From Daldinia sp. FL1419 (taxonomy: Eukaryota > Ascomycota > Sordariomycetes > Xylariales > Hypoxylaceae): a stretch of DNA of 64,000 nt. A program made the translations under genes and the position numbers. Each line of letters begins with the position of its first letter. The first letter of the stretch is position 1. Positions 20,644 through 32,246 of this stretch are shown one piece after another. The stretch lies in assembly GCA_025201765.1 (NCBI GenBank), contig MU623411.1, positions 1-64,000 of the forward strand, written 5' to 3'. The notes under the pieces were generated by a model, which worked only from the letters and a program-made list of their open reading frames with translations, was not told the DNA's origin and did not search any database.

Positions 20644-22378
20644 AATAATGAAATCTAGTAGATATAGGATAGACGTTGTTTCCGCTTTGATTGAGGATAT
20701 TTCCCCCCTCCTCCCCCCTCCCCCCCTCCACACAAGACAGAAATTAGCACATCAAGCTAGGCGCAACTTTGAGTTAGAGAACAATTAGCAAATAGCAAAC
20801 GGGCCCGTCTGGCATTTCAAGGCATTTCGAGGCGTTTACGGAACCGGTATCGGAAAGAACAAAGCAGTCTTTTTCAACATAGACGGGCATGAATATCACG
20901 CCGAGATGGAAACGTTTGCATTTACGGAACTCGCTGTATAGTAAAAAGGCCGTTGCGATTGACTGCTTACTATAGATAGCCGCTGTGCGGAATAGATACG
21001 TGTGCGTTATGGTTATTCGGGATATGATTGCTTTGTACTTTGTGAATTGTGAAGTTGGTGATATTCTATTGTGCTTCCTGACTGGATCGACGTCGTATAG
21101 AGTGGCTGTCTGGATAGGTACCTCTAGGTGTATTGATTCAATTTCTTGCAAGGGCGCGCAGAGCCTCTTGTATACTGCATAGCATACAAGCTGAGGGCTT
21201 AACGAGATACACTAACCTTAGGCGTTCTAGACAACCATCTGACTATTCATAGCTATTTATTTATGATCGCATCTGTCACCTTCTAAAGGTAGGTATCTAT
21301 AACGGGATTTTTCCGGTACGTAGCATGATATCCTATGCCTGCTCCCGTTCACATTCACAATGTTACAAGGCAGATCAGAATCTTAATTAACTATAGAGTT
21401 TTATATAGAGTAAGGTCTCCCAACCCGTTCTATATGTATGACATCGAGACTCCTCCCAATACTCGAAATAGGGGGAGGGCGACAAAAGCTCGGGACTAGT
21501 AAGAAGGGAATTGTCTCGAAAAGTATTCTAGGTCCTCGAATATCCAAAATCGGGCCAAATGTCTCTGTAAAGTGGTCCTCACATTCGCTCATCCGAGGGC
21601 AAAGATACGGTACTATTCCACCAGAGGAAGCCATCATCCGGGCCTTGGTCTTGGTTGGAACAGCAACGCAAGTAGAGGGTTTGGCTTGTTATGATTATGT
21701 ACCTTCTAAGAGTATGGCCAGACTCGGTAACCTGCTTCATGCAATCGATTCAATCAGCTGTAAAGCCCACCGAGGCAATCCGTACTTAACCAGCCAAAGT
21801 CGTCTCTAGGAAAATTAAACGACAACACCGAACCAAAAGCGCTGTCTAAAGATGACGTTTCAAAATTGCAGGTCCTTGACCACGCTGATCTAGTCGTTGA
21901 GATGGGTGAGCAGCTCATGTAGATCAGCTGTGCCCTCTCTCACTCAAATTTCTATGAAAGAGGCCCTATAAGTCCCGTTGTTAGAAATCTTTAAGTAGAA
22001 AACGGGTGTGAATCGAATATATCTATTAGAGTTGATCTGGCCGCCGCCACCGAAGAGTCCTATGAGCCAAGAGAGGTAAGCAACGGCGCCTGTTGGAGAG
22101 AATCGTTCCAAAGCCCACCGGTTGTTACTGATTATCCAATTTCAGCTCTCTACGAGTATTCAATCAAGATGGATCGACCTACACGTACTTCCTAGCAAAA
22201 TCTCTCGAAAACTGTCGCATATTGTCGAACATGTATAAATGAAGTAATATTATGGGATTATGGGCCTCGATTGTCCACAGAAGAAAAACGATATAATGAG
22301 CCTCTTGTAAATTTAGGGTAAATATCACATTATATAAATCAAGAACACAGCCGCTCATCTATTTACAAACTCGCTATA
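20644..22378. other. 1.7-kb intergenic region
   Basis: It lies between the convergent sacsin-like and DEAH-helicase genes. Poly-pyrimidine runs occur near 20700-20730. A 123-codon ATG frame at 21438-21809 shows no recognisable family and is not called. Two similar short pieces (GATTCAAT near 21130 and 21748) may be an old duplication. Confidence 0.45.
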
Positions 22379-25300
22379 TTACACAGCAACCCATCCCTTC
22401 CCCGGGACCTTCTTCTGCACAATCTTCCTGACGGGCAACGGCCATCCCAACCCACCACCACCTTCTGCCCTCAAATATGGCACAACCCAGCACTCTCTCG
22501 TTCCATCCGCTCTCGGCACCTCCTTGATCGGTTTTCCATAAGATAACAACGGCGTTCCCTTCGCCAGTGCAGCTAACTGCGCGCCCGTAATATCCGACAA
22601 TGCCAACATTCTCGTCTTCGGAACCTTTTGTCCAGACGGGTCGGCGGCAGCGCGTTGGAGATTGGAGTATACGATATACTCAGGACACTCCTGGGGGCTG
22701 CGGTGCGCGAGGGACGAGGACGGGTGGATATACACTAGACTTGCCAGAGGGTCGTGCGAGTCTGCGTCAATAGGTTTAAGGGGCACGTATGGCACATCGA
22801 TGGCACGGCGGGGCTTGCGGTAGACTTCCGGCGGGGAGGGGCTCAAGTCCGCCCGGATAGCGACTTGGTCGACGAAACCCGCGGCGACCATTTGCTTCAA
22901 AGCAGTAACTTGTTTCGGGCTAGGTCGACCCAACCTCTCTTTAAAAGTCAAGTTAGCGAATGCGGGAATGTCCTTCTGTAACAGACTCGTGATTTGCCGA
23001 CGAAGTTTCTGAGCTTCTTGGAGCGCTTTAAAGCGCACAAAGTGAGTCTCGCACCAGCGTTCTGTCGGGTCATGTGCAAATTCACCGACGACTTGCAAGA
23101 GCTTGATTGCGTCGGAACTATCATCCAATGAACAGAAATTTCGATGAACTTCGTTGAACTTTCGTCGCACTTGGGCCTGCTGATTCTCTGCGGCTACATC
23201 TTGGTTGGTACGGAAGTTATGCTCGCGGTCTACTGCTAGAGCTGGTATCGCTTGGCTCTCTGGGATAAATACTTCTGCCACAGATAAACCTGCAACAAGA
23301 GCTACGGTATACGGCAGGCAGTCATGAAGATGTCCAACTAGAAGAATCCGTGCAAATCTGGGTGGCAAGGGGAATTTCGCCATGGTCTGGCCAACTTGAG
23401 TAGCCTGGCCAGACTCGGTGATTGCTGATAGATACTGAAGTAGCTTTTCCGCTTTGGCGAGACTCTGCCGCTCTGGTGGCGTGGGGAAGGGGAAGTTAAC
23501 TACGTGTTGCAGCCGCATGGCCTTGAGCTGCAATACTACACCCTCGATAGGCATCCTCAATAATTCAGGATCGGCGAATTCGGGGAAGTCCCGCTCATAT
23601 ACGGCGGAAGAATATAGCCTGTAACAGTGACCTGGTCCAGTTCGACCGGCACGTCCAGCTCGCTGGTTTGCGCTGGCTTTGCTGATCCAGCCAATTTCGT
23701 AACTTTGCACTCCCGTTTCTCTGTTATATCTTCGTTCCTTTGATCGCCCTGAATCAAATACGTACCGAACGCCAGGTATCGTTAAACTTGTTTCCGCAAC
23801 GTTAGTCGCAAGTATAACGGCACGCGAGCCTTCGGGTGGGTCCTCGAACACTCGCATTTGGTCTCTCGTGGGTAATAGTGAGTACAACGGCAAAACATGC
23901 ATCTTCAGGGGTCCCGTGCCAACTTCATCTGAAACGTCAAATTCCGCATCGTCTTCCGCGTCCTCCTCTTCCTCGTCTATAAATGGCAAGTCATAGTCGT
24001 CGTTCGCAACTTCATTAGTTTCTCCAAAGTCGATATCTTCAACTTCTAACGGGGCATCGTTGGCGGATATTCGTACTTTTGGATATACGGAAGGATTCAT
24101 GGCACCAGTTGCGAGTTTTAGTTTCTTGCTTAGCCTTTGTATTTCGTCGTGCCCGGTTAAGAAAACAAGAAAGCTACCTGGTGGGAGCTTACGATGTCCT
24201 CTCATAATCTTCTTAAAAGCTTCGTCAACATAGTCGTGGCGAGTCTGCCTAGAAAAGTGCATAGTAACCGCATGCTGCCGACCCTCCACATTTAAGACTG
24301 GCGGTGGTATTGGGAATAAAGTTTTGTTTTTTATGAAATCGTCCACCCGTAAAGTAGCAGACATGATGATTAACTTTAGGGGAGCTAGTTTGGGGTCTTC
24401 GCTGGACATTTCTTCTCGTAACTTGACGACTCGACTAAGCATTCCAACAAGGATATCTGTATTGACGCTCCTCTCGTGAGCTTCATCAATAATAATAGCG
24501 GAATACTTCAGAAGCGAAATATCGTTGGCGACTTCACGAAGAAGCACACCATCGGTCATAAATTTAACTGACGTCTTATTATCAACGGTGCCCTCGAATC
24601 GGATCTGATATGCAACAGCATCCGACCGATCACCAAGTTCCTGCCCAACCCTCTTCGACATACTGACGGAAGCAACTTTTCGTGGTTGTGTTACACCAAT
24701 CATACCCGGTGTAGGTGAATTGGGTGAGCCATATCCGGCTTCGAATAAGAATTGGGGCACTTGCGTTGTCTTTCCTGATCCAGTGGCACCACAAATAACT
24801 ACCACATTGTTGTTGTGGATAGCTTCCATGATCTTCTGCTCTTCGGCTACAACCGGTAGCTTAAGTCGTGCATCTTGTATCTCGGGTGTCCTGTGGACTG
24901 GAACACTAAACGCCTTTCTACTGTCGTCCTTCGTGGGAAGTAGTTCTAGTGGTAACGGATCCTGTTCCAGTGGCCGTGGCTTGAAATCCTTGGGGACTGG
25001 GATGTTCAAAATAGAGCTACTGCCGTCGACAGGTTGATATCCAAGGGCTGCATTACGCTGTTCGTGAGCCCATGATTTAAAGGCGGAAGATCTTGCTTTG
25101 ATCTTCGAATCGTCCTCCTCTTCGGATGATTCGTCTTCGCTACTCGTATCTTGGTCCATGGATTCCCCCTCAGAGGATGAACCTGAGGACTCTTGAGATT
25201 TAGATGATCCGTGGCCGGACGCGTCGGAGCTAAACCCGTTCCACTCTTCCTCACTGGCGTCATCCACGTCCATGCGTTCGTCGGCACTCTCGGGTGATAT

Positions 25301-26059
25301 TTCAGGCAGTATAATTCGCGGTTTAGTATGCGCCTTTGATTTTACGCCACCGCGTTTCTGCCTCTTTTGTATGACCGGTCGACCCTGGTCATCCAATTCT
25401 AGAGGGCGTTTCAATCCGGAGCCCACAGCTATTGGTGGATTTCCAGGTAAGGCATTTTTAGAATCGCTGGAAGCAGTGCCGTTGACTGCTGTCGCAACAC
25501 TCTGAGAAAGGCCGACTTTCGAATGAGCTTCAAAACCATCCTCTGATTCATCGCTTTGGGGGGGTTGCTTATTTTCAAAGAGGACATCGTCGTCGTCTTG
25601 ACCGACGCCTGCTCTTCGTTCCCTCAGAGCACGACTAAGCGCCTGGCGTTTCGTCTCTTTCCCTTGACCGAGACTCCTACTGCTGGAAAATAAGCTCGTG
25701 TCAATCTTATTCTTGGCCAACTCTGCTAAGAGAAGTCGATTCTCATCCTTCTTGAGTTTATTATCGATATATTTTTCAAGCCGCTTGGCCTTTTGACCGC
25801 TGACCTTGACTTCGCCCTTCAGCTCATCCCTTAACTGAGCTCTTCTAGCTTCACGATCAGCTTTCTGCGCGTCTGGTAGGATTTCCAACGCATTGCTGTC
25901 CGTTTGTTGGGGTACATCACCACCATCTTGGATGCCATTTTGACGCGCTTTCTCGCGTGCAAGGACCTTGTGTTTTCTTTGCCTCGGAACAAATTTTGGC
26001 ATTTTTACTGTTGTCGATGGATGGAAAAGTGAGTGAAGTCCTGAGAAGGGAAATGACAT
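22379..26059 (-). CDS. ecm16: DEAH-box ATP-dependent RNA helicase, Dhr1/DHX37 type
   Basis: A single exon of 1226 aa. In yeast Ecm16/Dhr1 acts in the small-subunit processome, releasing U3 snoRNA during 18S rRNA maturation in the nucleolus. Visible motifs are Walker A GATGSGKTTQ (about residue 428), DEAH (IIIDEAHER), SAT (MSATLRVDD), the TNVAETSLT motif and QRAGRAGRTGPG. A winged-helix/HA2 and OB-fold region follow. The N-terminus is basic (PKFVPRQRKHK), and a long acidic and serine-rich stretch (about 260-320) resembles Dhr1. An acidic insertion (DEEEEDAEDDAE) sits between the two RecA domains. The first in-frame ATG is 26059. A second at 26002 (MPKFVPRQ), where family-like sequence begins, is an equally likely start and would give 1207 aa. 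It is divergent to the PAC3-like gene. Confidence 0.92.
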   Translation of the reverse strand: MSFPFSGLHSLFHPSTTVKMPKFVPRQRKHKVLAREKARQNGIQDGGDVPQQTDSNALEILPDAQKADREARRAQLRDELKGEVKVSGQKAKRLEKYIDNKLKKDENRLLLAELAKNKIDTSLFSSSRSLGQGKETKRQALSRALRERRAGVGQDDDDVLFENKQPPQSDESEDGFEAHSKVGLSQSVATAVNGTASSDSKNALPGNPPIAVGSGLKRPLELDDQGRPVIQKRQKRGGVKSKAHTKPRIILPEISPESADERMDVDDASEEEWNGFSSDASGHGSSKSQESSGSSSEGESMDQDTSSEDESSEEEDDSKIKARSSAFKSWAHEQRNAALGYQPVDGSSSILNIPVPKDFKPRPLEQDPLPLELLPTKDDSRKAFSVPVHRTPEIQDARLKLPVVAEEQKIMEAIHNNNVVVICGATGSGKTTQVPQFLFEAGYGSPNSPTPGMIGVTQPRKVASVSMSKRVGQELGDRSDAVAYQIRFEGTVDNKTSVKFMTDGVLLREVANDISLLKYSAIIIDEAHERSVNTDILVGMLSRVVKLREEMSSEDPKLAPLKLIIMSATLRVDDFIKNKTLFPIPPPVLNVEGRQHAVTMHFSRQTRHDYVDEAFKKIMRGHRKLPPGSFLVFLTGHDEIQRLSKKLKLATGAMNPSVYPKVRISANDAPLEVEDIDFGETNEVANDDYDLPFIDEEEEDAEDDAEFDVSDEVGTGPLKMHVLPLYSLLPTRDQMRVFEDPPEGSRAVILATNVAETSLTIPGVRYVFDSGRSKERRYNRETGVQSYEIGWISKASANQRAGRAGRTGPGHCYRLYSSAVYERDFPEFADPELLRMPIEGVVLQLKAMRLQHVVNFPFPTPPERQSLAKAEKLLQYLSAITESGQATQVGQTMAKFPLPPRFARILLVGHLHDCLPYTVALVAGLSVAEVFIPESQAIPALAVDREHNFRTNQDVAAENQQAQVRRKFNEVHRNFCSLDDSSDAIKLLQVVGEFAHDPTERWCETHFVRFKALQEAQKLRRQITSLLQKDIPAFANLTFKERLGRPSPKQVTALKQMVAAGFVDQVAIRADLSPSPPEVYRKPRRAIDVPYVPLKPIDADSHDPLASLVYIHPSSSLAHRSPQECPEYIVYSNLQRAAADPSGQKVPKTRMLALSDITGAQLAALAKGTPLLSYGKPIKEVPRADGTRECWVVPYLRAEGGGGLGWPLPVRKIVQKKVPGKGWVAV

Positions 26060-26381
26060 TGAAATTTTGACCGCCTGGCAGAATTTCTTCTAAAAATTAA
26101 ATAAAGTTAGCGCGGGGCGTTATCGTGCTGCTCTAGCGGTAGTATCCCCACTTTATAAGCTGTAGATCCCGCTCTACATAGCACAATTTCCAACAGCGCG
26201 AGCCACAAGATTACCAGGCTGCCAGGGCTTCTTAACGCCAGCCACAGTTCTTACCATTACATTACATACCTAGGTACCTATGTAACCCTCTGTTTGATTT
26301 TCACTAACTAGTTGACTTACTGCTGAAATCACTTACATCTCATAAACTTACTACCTATCGTTTATTTCGCATTTTTAATTG
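26060..26381. other. Divergent promoter region helicase / PAC3-like
   Basis: 322 bp shared by two head-to-head genes. It contains ATACCTAGGTACCTATGT (26266-26283), one of the clearest copies of the dispersed palindrome. Confidence 0.6.
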
Positions 26382-26876
26382 ATGGATACTTTTCACGCGG
26401 TCGAAGCGCCATTCCCGGCTCAGTCTAAAGCCGCTACTGGAACTATCGACGGAATTCCGACCGAAGCTTCGGTTGTGCTATTTTCGGACAAGATACTCGT
26501 CACTTTATCCCAAGAAGGCAGATTATCGCAATGGGTAAATCACTACTATACCAGGTCGGCAACCTAAACCGCATTGTTAATTCAATCATAGATCCAAGTA
26601 CCGTTGTCGGCACCATCACCAGCCAGCGTAGAGATGGCCCTAGCAAACTCCAACTTATTGCCATTGTCTCATCTAACACCTAAAACATTACTTGGTGGGG
26701 GTGGTGAAGAGCGCGAATCTCAAGCGCAGCTCTATGCCGTTCAGATCGCTAGTCATATCTCTAGAAGAAGCCCAGAAGAACAGCGCACCCTAGTTGTTGG
26801 GCTCGGCTTGAGGACTCTTAAGCCCGAGCGTGAAGCCTTCTTTGACGTTCTTGAGCTTGTCCAAAAGGTCTTGTGA
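26382..26876 (+). CDS. Proteasome assembly chaperone 3 (PAC3/Poc3-like)
   Basis: Two exons, 26382-26534 and 26592-26876, with a 57-nt intron, giving 145 aa, the usual size for this small chaperone. The beta-strand and helix pattern fits PSMG3: TGTIDGIPTEASVVLFSDKI, then LVTLSQEGRLSQW before the intron and IQVPL directly after it. An acidic loop, the HISRRSPEEQRTLVVGLGL segment and a terminal helix follow. In other eukaryotes PAC3 with PAC4 helps assemble the 20S proteasome alpha ring. The true ATG is at 26382. The gene converges on the 2OG oxygenase with only 74 bp between stop codons. Confidence 0.8.
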
Positions 26877-26950
26877 ATGGTCAAGGGATCGGACATGCAA
26901 CATCATGATCCAGCCCCGGGTTAAAGTGAGGTGAAATAAAAGGAGGCACC

Positions 26951-28306
26951 CTACTTAGCCACCACGGTCGCACTTGGCGCCGCTGCTTTCTTTCCCTCTT
27001 GATTCTTGAGAAATTCGTCTCTCTCAATCTTGAATCTCATCTGACACCCTAGAAGCCATCAGCCGAGGATCTCATCTAAAGGCGGGATGCACAGGCTTAC
27101 AATCACCACAAGAAATGGGCTCATATTTGGCTGGGTTCTTCTCTGACGTACACGAAGGAACAACACCCTCAACACAGTTGAAGTTAAGACCTAGCGAACG
27201 AGTAAGCGAACATCTTTAGCACAAGTAATGTGTGAGTGGCATACCAAAGAAGAACGGCATGGACACACGTTCAACGTCGGATTCATTTGTGACCCTATGG
27301 ACAGTGGATTTATAAATGTCATTGCAAAGCCGCATCATGAAATCGCCGATATTGACAACGAGAGTTCCTTTAATTGGGGGCGCCTTTAAATTATTAGCGT
27401 CGACTAACTCTTCGTACCGTTTGTGTCTTACCCTCAGCCATTGCCCCTCTTTGGACAATACCTGCAAACCACCCACGCTGTCTTGCCATAGTAGCGTAAA
27501 TAGCTGCAAGTCCGTGTGGCTCCCTAGGCCGACGAATTTACTCTCGATTTCCTCTACGGTCCTTGGCGGATAGTAATTAAAGACGCCATCTGCTCCCGGA
27601 TGTGTTACTTTGTCGTCCCAATAGTTTTCTTCCAAGTCTAGCGAAAGAGCAAACGCTCTGACCAGTCTTCTAGCCAGTGTCAAACAGCTTCTCCAGTATG
27701 CGAGGCAGTCTTCCCGAAAGTTTGGGAGATGCTTCGTACCCTCCCACTTAAATATAGGTTGGTATTAGCTAGCAACAGAAACCAAAATAAATAATAATAT
27801 TTGAGTATACGCACCACGAAGTCTTCTGCACGGATCCACGACCTCACTTCGTCAGGAAGCTCCGAAATGTCCATCGGATGATCTGGATCGAGCTCCGGAC
27901 TGTACCGAAATGAAAACGACTCCCTAACGTCGACGCTCTCGGTACGAGAAATCTGGGCCTTACGATTCCCAAGATACCCGTTATAATACTTACTGTGCGT
28001 CCTGGAGTCCACTAGCATTTTCTTCTCTAGCGGCTGCCTCATAAAGTTGATCACCTGTCGTTTACATTGTGTAATAACTCCCTCCGGTATGCCGTGATTC
28101 TTAACATAGAAGAAGCCATTGTTAGTCGCGGCCGACCTAATATTAGCAGCGACACTTTTCCGGTCGGAGAGTTTCTCAGAAAACATAAGTGCCAAGTCGA
28201 TAATTGGGATTTCATCCTCCGTGCAGTCTCGAGGAGGGTTTGGTAGTACATCCCGATAAACTGGGCCAAGGGCCGTTCGGAGCTCAAGTTTGGTAGTTGT
28301 GGCCAT
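26951..28306 (-). CDS. 2OG-Fe(II) oxygenase, isopenicillin-N-synthase-like
   Basis: Four exons: 28306-27815, 27746-27245, 27190-27101 and 27048-26951, giving 393 aa. The N-terminal DIOX_N region (EIPIIDLA, NNGFFYVKNHGI) is followed by the jelly-roll core. Fe ligands are His241 and Asp243 (SHTDLQL) and His314 (STVHRV). Arg324 and Ser326 (ERVSMPFF) would hold 2-oxoglutarate. The two short 3' exons complete the expected C-terminus (PSCTSEKNPAKYEPI, GDWCQMRFKIERDEF). The family performs hydroxylation, desaturation or ring closure on small molecules; the substrate is unknown. The gene is divergent to the HAD phosphatase (591 bp apart). A common physiological role is possible but not shown. Confidence 0.9.
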
Positions 28307-28897
28307 GACTGATCCTTCGAATCCCTATAAAATTCAAATAATTATTAGAGAGCGTGCTACGCAAGATCGGAGTCAGCAAGATAATTCGGGAGCTTTATAT
28401 ATACCCTCAAAGACTCAATATCAATCACATCAGCAAAGTCCAGTGAGATAATCGAGTGGGGGTTCTCATGCGGAAGCTTGGAAATTGCCCAATGGCAAAA
28501 GGCAAGCCCTTGTAATCCATTAACATGCACAATATCTATAGTCAATGACGTCCAATAGGTAACCGATCAATTTTCTAGCCCTTCCTTCTCCCTCTGCACA
28601 TATCGCTCCAATGGCATGTTTGGTCTAACTCGAAACAAGCTGGGATAAATAAGTTGAAGCGATCTCCTTCGGCCACCGACGGGCCAAGCCCAACTTGAAC
28701 GAATAAAGCAATTCAATTCCGGCGGGAGCAGCCGGTTCCCAATTTTATATCTTCACTAAGTGAAGTTCACTGATTAGCAATTAGTTCAATATCGAACGCA
28801 ATCAACGAACCAACAGCTATTCCCGGTTGGTTATCCGCAACCTAAATATTTTTAATATTTATTCTTATTCTATTGCTTTATCCTAATTATTTTAGTC
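28307..28897. other. Divergent promoter region 2OG oxygenase / HAD phosphatase
   Basis: 591 bp, AT-rich towards the HAD gene. No coding sequence recognised. Confidence 0.55.
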
Positions 28898-29761
28898 ATG
28901 GTGGCTACGGACGAAAAGGGCGGTCCGGGATCGACCTCCGGAGCCCTCCCCCAGACTCTTCCCCCAACTCGGGCATGCCTGTTTGACATGGACGGTCTTC
29001 TCATTAACACTGAGGACTTATATACTCTGTGCGCCGATGTAGTGTTGACCAAATACGGGCGGCCCCGTCTCCCTTGGTCCATCAAGGCTCAGCTCATGGG
29101 TGTTCCCGGTTCATCCCACGGAGAAACCTTTCACAGCTGGGCCCAGCTGCCAATCTCAAGGGAACAATTCAAGGAGGAACAAGCCGAGCAGCACCGGATC
29201 CACTTTCCCGAGTGCAACCCTCTCCCCGGAGTAGAGAAGCTTCTTCAGAATCTCAGAGTTGCGAAGAACACTCAGGGGTTGCCAGTAGAAATTGCCCTCG
29301 CTACCAGCAGCCATAGAGCCAACTACGATCTCAAGACTTCGCGGCCCGAAACAAAGGCCGTCCTAGATCTCATTCCAGAGGAACATCGGGTTCTAGGAGA
29401 CGACCCTAGGGTCAGGCGTGGCAAACCCGCCCCTGATATCTACCTACTGGCCCTTCAGGTAATCAATTCGTCGCTACCCGAGGGTGTTCCCAAGATTACG
29501 CCCAACGAGTGCCTAGTATTCGAAGATAGTGTGCTAGGTGTTGAGGCAGGACGGAGGGCGGGCATGAGGGTCGTATGGGTTCCTCACCCCGGCCTCGCTG
29601 CTGAGTACAAGGGCAAGGAGAAGGAGGTGCTTGCTGGCCGGACGGCGTTATATCCCATTGGTGACGATGAGCAGCGCGGTGAGATAGATGATGGGTGGGC
29701 CGAGCAGCTTGCCAGCCTCGAAAACTTCCCTTATGAAAAGTTTGGCATTGTTGTCTCTTAG
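28898..29761 (+). CDS. HAD-superfamily phosphatase (HDHD1/GS1-like)
   Basis: A single exon of 287 aa. The HAD signatures are in order: the nucleophile motif LFDMDGLLINTED (Asp30, Asp32), the cap with GVPGSSHGETFHSW, motif II ATSSHR, the lysine of motif III in RRGKPAPD, and motif IV FEDSVLGVEAGRRAGM. Order and cap type match the beta-phosphoglucomutase/GS1 group, which includes pseudouridine-5'-phosphatase and low-molecular phosphosugar phosphatases. It is cytosolic, with no targeting signal. The actual substrate cannot be derived from the motifs. Confidence 0.88.
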   Translation: MVATDEKGGPGSTSGALPQTLPPTRACLFDMDGLLINTEDLYTLCADVVLTKYGRPRLPWSIKAQLMGVPGSSHGETFHSWAQLPISREQFKEEQAEQHRIHFPECNPLPGVEKLLQNLRVAKNTQGLPVEIALATSSHRANYDLKTSRPETKAVLDLIPEEHRVLGDDPRVRRGKPAPDIYLLALQVINSSLPEGVPKITPNECLVFEDSVLGVEAGRRAGMRVVWVPHPGLAAEYKGKEKEVLAGRTALYPIGDDEQRGEIDDGWAEQLASLENFPYEKFGIVVS

Positions 29762-30718
29762 CAAACCGGTCATCCAATCACGGATAGCAGCAGGTGACAA
29801 TACCCCTTATCAATTAGTCCATAAGCAAGTTAACTTTTGAAAGTGTACTAAGCATCCCACTAACATAAGACTCCTTTGATGAAGGTTCATCTTAGCAACG
29901 TCGTTCTCACAAAGACATACAGTGAACTAAGTCACGGCATGCGTGACTATCACGACTAAGGCATTAGACTTATAGAGACTACAGAAATCAAAATAAAACA
30001 TTGTTTTCCTCCATCCATCTCTTCTTCAAATGCACTAGTCATTACACCCGCATCCGATTTGAGGTGAACATAACGAGGTTGCATACAGCATAGAGGGAGT
30101 TAATGCCTATAGCTGTCTTAGTGATACTATTCTGATCAATAATTGGTCGAGCATCTCGTTAATATATAAACACCTAGGAAGATTAGGTAACATCGTGGTG
30201 TACTCGGCATCGAAATCGAATCATACTTCACATTGACGCACAAATAAACGCGCCAAGGTCATAGATGGGAAGGGTTCGCTATACATTAACCCGCCAAGCG
30301 AGCCAGCCTCTGTTGTGGGGTTGTGCAGTAACACCATGGAGATCGAGATAGTATTAGATCCAAGGCGGAGTTGTAGGGCTTAACCTCGACTTACATGTCA
30401 ACCGTGGGACGCATCCGAATGCGGGGAGCTCGATGACCTGCGATCTGCATCACGTCCTTTCCCAACGTGACGCGACGTTTGGACGAGTACAAAGATAAAA
30501 GGAAGGGACAATACTGCTTTGCTATGATGGACTTACTATTGCTATGACACTACGAGTATTCACTTCATCGACAAAACATACCGTAGTTGACATACTGTCC
30601 ACTTAATACGCAACACATTTCTACTCATCTCTAATATATCGTTCATACGAAATAAATGGTTTGTAATTGATATCATCAGTTAAAATACCAAATACCCACT
30701 TGACTTCCCCACGCAACG
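29762..30718. other. Intergenic, no gene seen
   Basis: 957 bp with only short frames. It probably holds the 3' UTR of the HAD gene and the promoter of the cyclase-family gene. Confidence 0.5.
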
Positions 30719-32246
30719 ATGGCACCCCCGGTCCCCGGATTCAACCTCAACGAGAACGGGATCCCAAGCTTCGAGGACCTCCCCTTACGAAAGACGGACC
30801 CGCACTACTCAGCATGGGGGTTGTACGGCGACAAAGATGAACTAGGAACGCTCAACCGCCTAACCGACGAGCGCGTAGCCGCCGCAGCCCAGAGCGAGGT
30901 CCAGACAGGTCACAGGTATGCATATCTCCCGCGTTGTGCTTCAACAACCCAAAGAACCACCTAACCATCCATCCGTTCTCCCAGAGTCTCCCTAAACTGG
31001 CCCCTCAACGCCCAGCCCGAAAAGTCCTTCTTCCAGCGGCACGTATTCTCGCAATGCTTAGTCCGCAAGCCTCCCCGCGTCGTCAACGACGACGTCTGGA
31101 CTTTCAACTCCCAGGTCTCGACGCAGTGGGACGGTCTGCGCCACTATGCCTACCAGAAAGAGGCGCGGTTTTATAACGGCGTTACGATGGATGACATCCA
31201 CAGTGTTGGGGAAGATGGGGCAAAGTCGACGGTTAACGGGATACATGGTGAGTTTAGCCTTTCGAGTGTTGGCGTCGATGGGGTCGGACGTGGAGAGCTT
31301 ACGAGTCGATAGCATGGGCGGAACAGGGTATCGTGGGCCGCGGCGTCTTGGTGGATTACCACAGCTGGAGACTCGCTCAGCCTGCTGCGAACCTCAAGCC
31401 CTACGACCCTTTCAAGAGCGACGCGATCCCGCTTGAGGAATTACAGGCATGTCTAGCTGCACAGGGAACAGAGGTCAAGTTTGGCGATATATTATTCATT
31501 CGCTCGGGTACGTATTTCTCTATATTCTATCCCTAATTTCCTTGCCTCGATGCACTATACAAGAGAAGATGAATGATGAAAGAAAGGCGAAGTGATCATC
31601 GAAGAAATCGAACGCCGGGGCTTAGTGGAATATCCATAAGGAGATTCCACGAAGCTTATATATAAAGCCTTTTTCCAAGTGGAAAAGAAAGAAGATTCTA
31701 TATTCATCCGCGCTGAAAATTCCATCGAGAATACGCCACTAATATATACTCTACCCAGGGTTCATGGCAGCATTTGCGCAGAAGACGAAGGCCGAACTCG
31801 GGGCCTACCGAGCCGTTATCCCGCACCACTTCGGCGGCGTCCAGCGTTCCGAGGCCCTGCTTCGCTGGATCTGGGAGCACTTCTCCGCTGTGGCGGGAGA
31901 CCAGCCTTCTTGTACGTATACCCAAGGTCCTAAGCACGCTTCCCTCCCCTAACCTCTCACTCCCTTCTCCATCCTGAAATACTACCATTTTCTAGATCCC
32001 ACACCCAAAGGACACTCTCTAACTCATCTCATAGTCGAAAGCTGGCCCGCACCCCCGGACTCCCCACACATCCTCCACGAAGTCCTCCTCTCCGGCTGGG
32101 GCTGTCCGATCGGCGAGCTATTCGACCTAGAGAAGCTCGCTACGCACTGCCAAGAGCAGAAGCGCTGGTCCTTCTTCGTCGTTAGCGAGCCGTGCAACGT
32201 ACCTGGAGGCGTTGCTAGCCCGCCTAACATACTCGCTATCTTCTAG
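30719..32246 (+). CDS. Cyclase-family (PF04199) metal-dependent hydrolase
   Basis: Five exons: 30719-30915, 30985-31247, 31313-31507, 31759-31911 and 32035-32246, giving 339 aa. All joins are in phase. The N-terminus, with WGLYGDKDELGTLNRLT, is typical for fungal members. The metal-site region appears as QWDGLRHYAYQ, followed by GRGVLVDYHSW and later the conserved end with WPAP, HILHEVLLSGWG and GVASPPNILAIF. The family includes bacterial kynurenine formamidase; the fungal members are mostly uncharacterised, so a hydrolase role is by family only. The fourth intron is 251 nt, several times the local norm, and contains a small hairpin. Confidence 0.88.

Noticed and set aside
21438..21809. 123-codon ATG frame between the sacsin-like and helicase genes
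   Set aside because: No recognisable domain, no splice partners and AT-rich surroundings; insufficient support to call a gene.
26110..26190. tRNA-like stretch (CTAGCGGTAGTATCCCCACTTTATAAG)
   Set aside because: The D-loop-like word is present, but there is no matching B box (GGTTCGANTCC), no acceptor-stem pairing and no anticodon arm.
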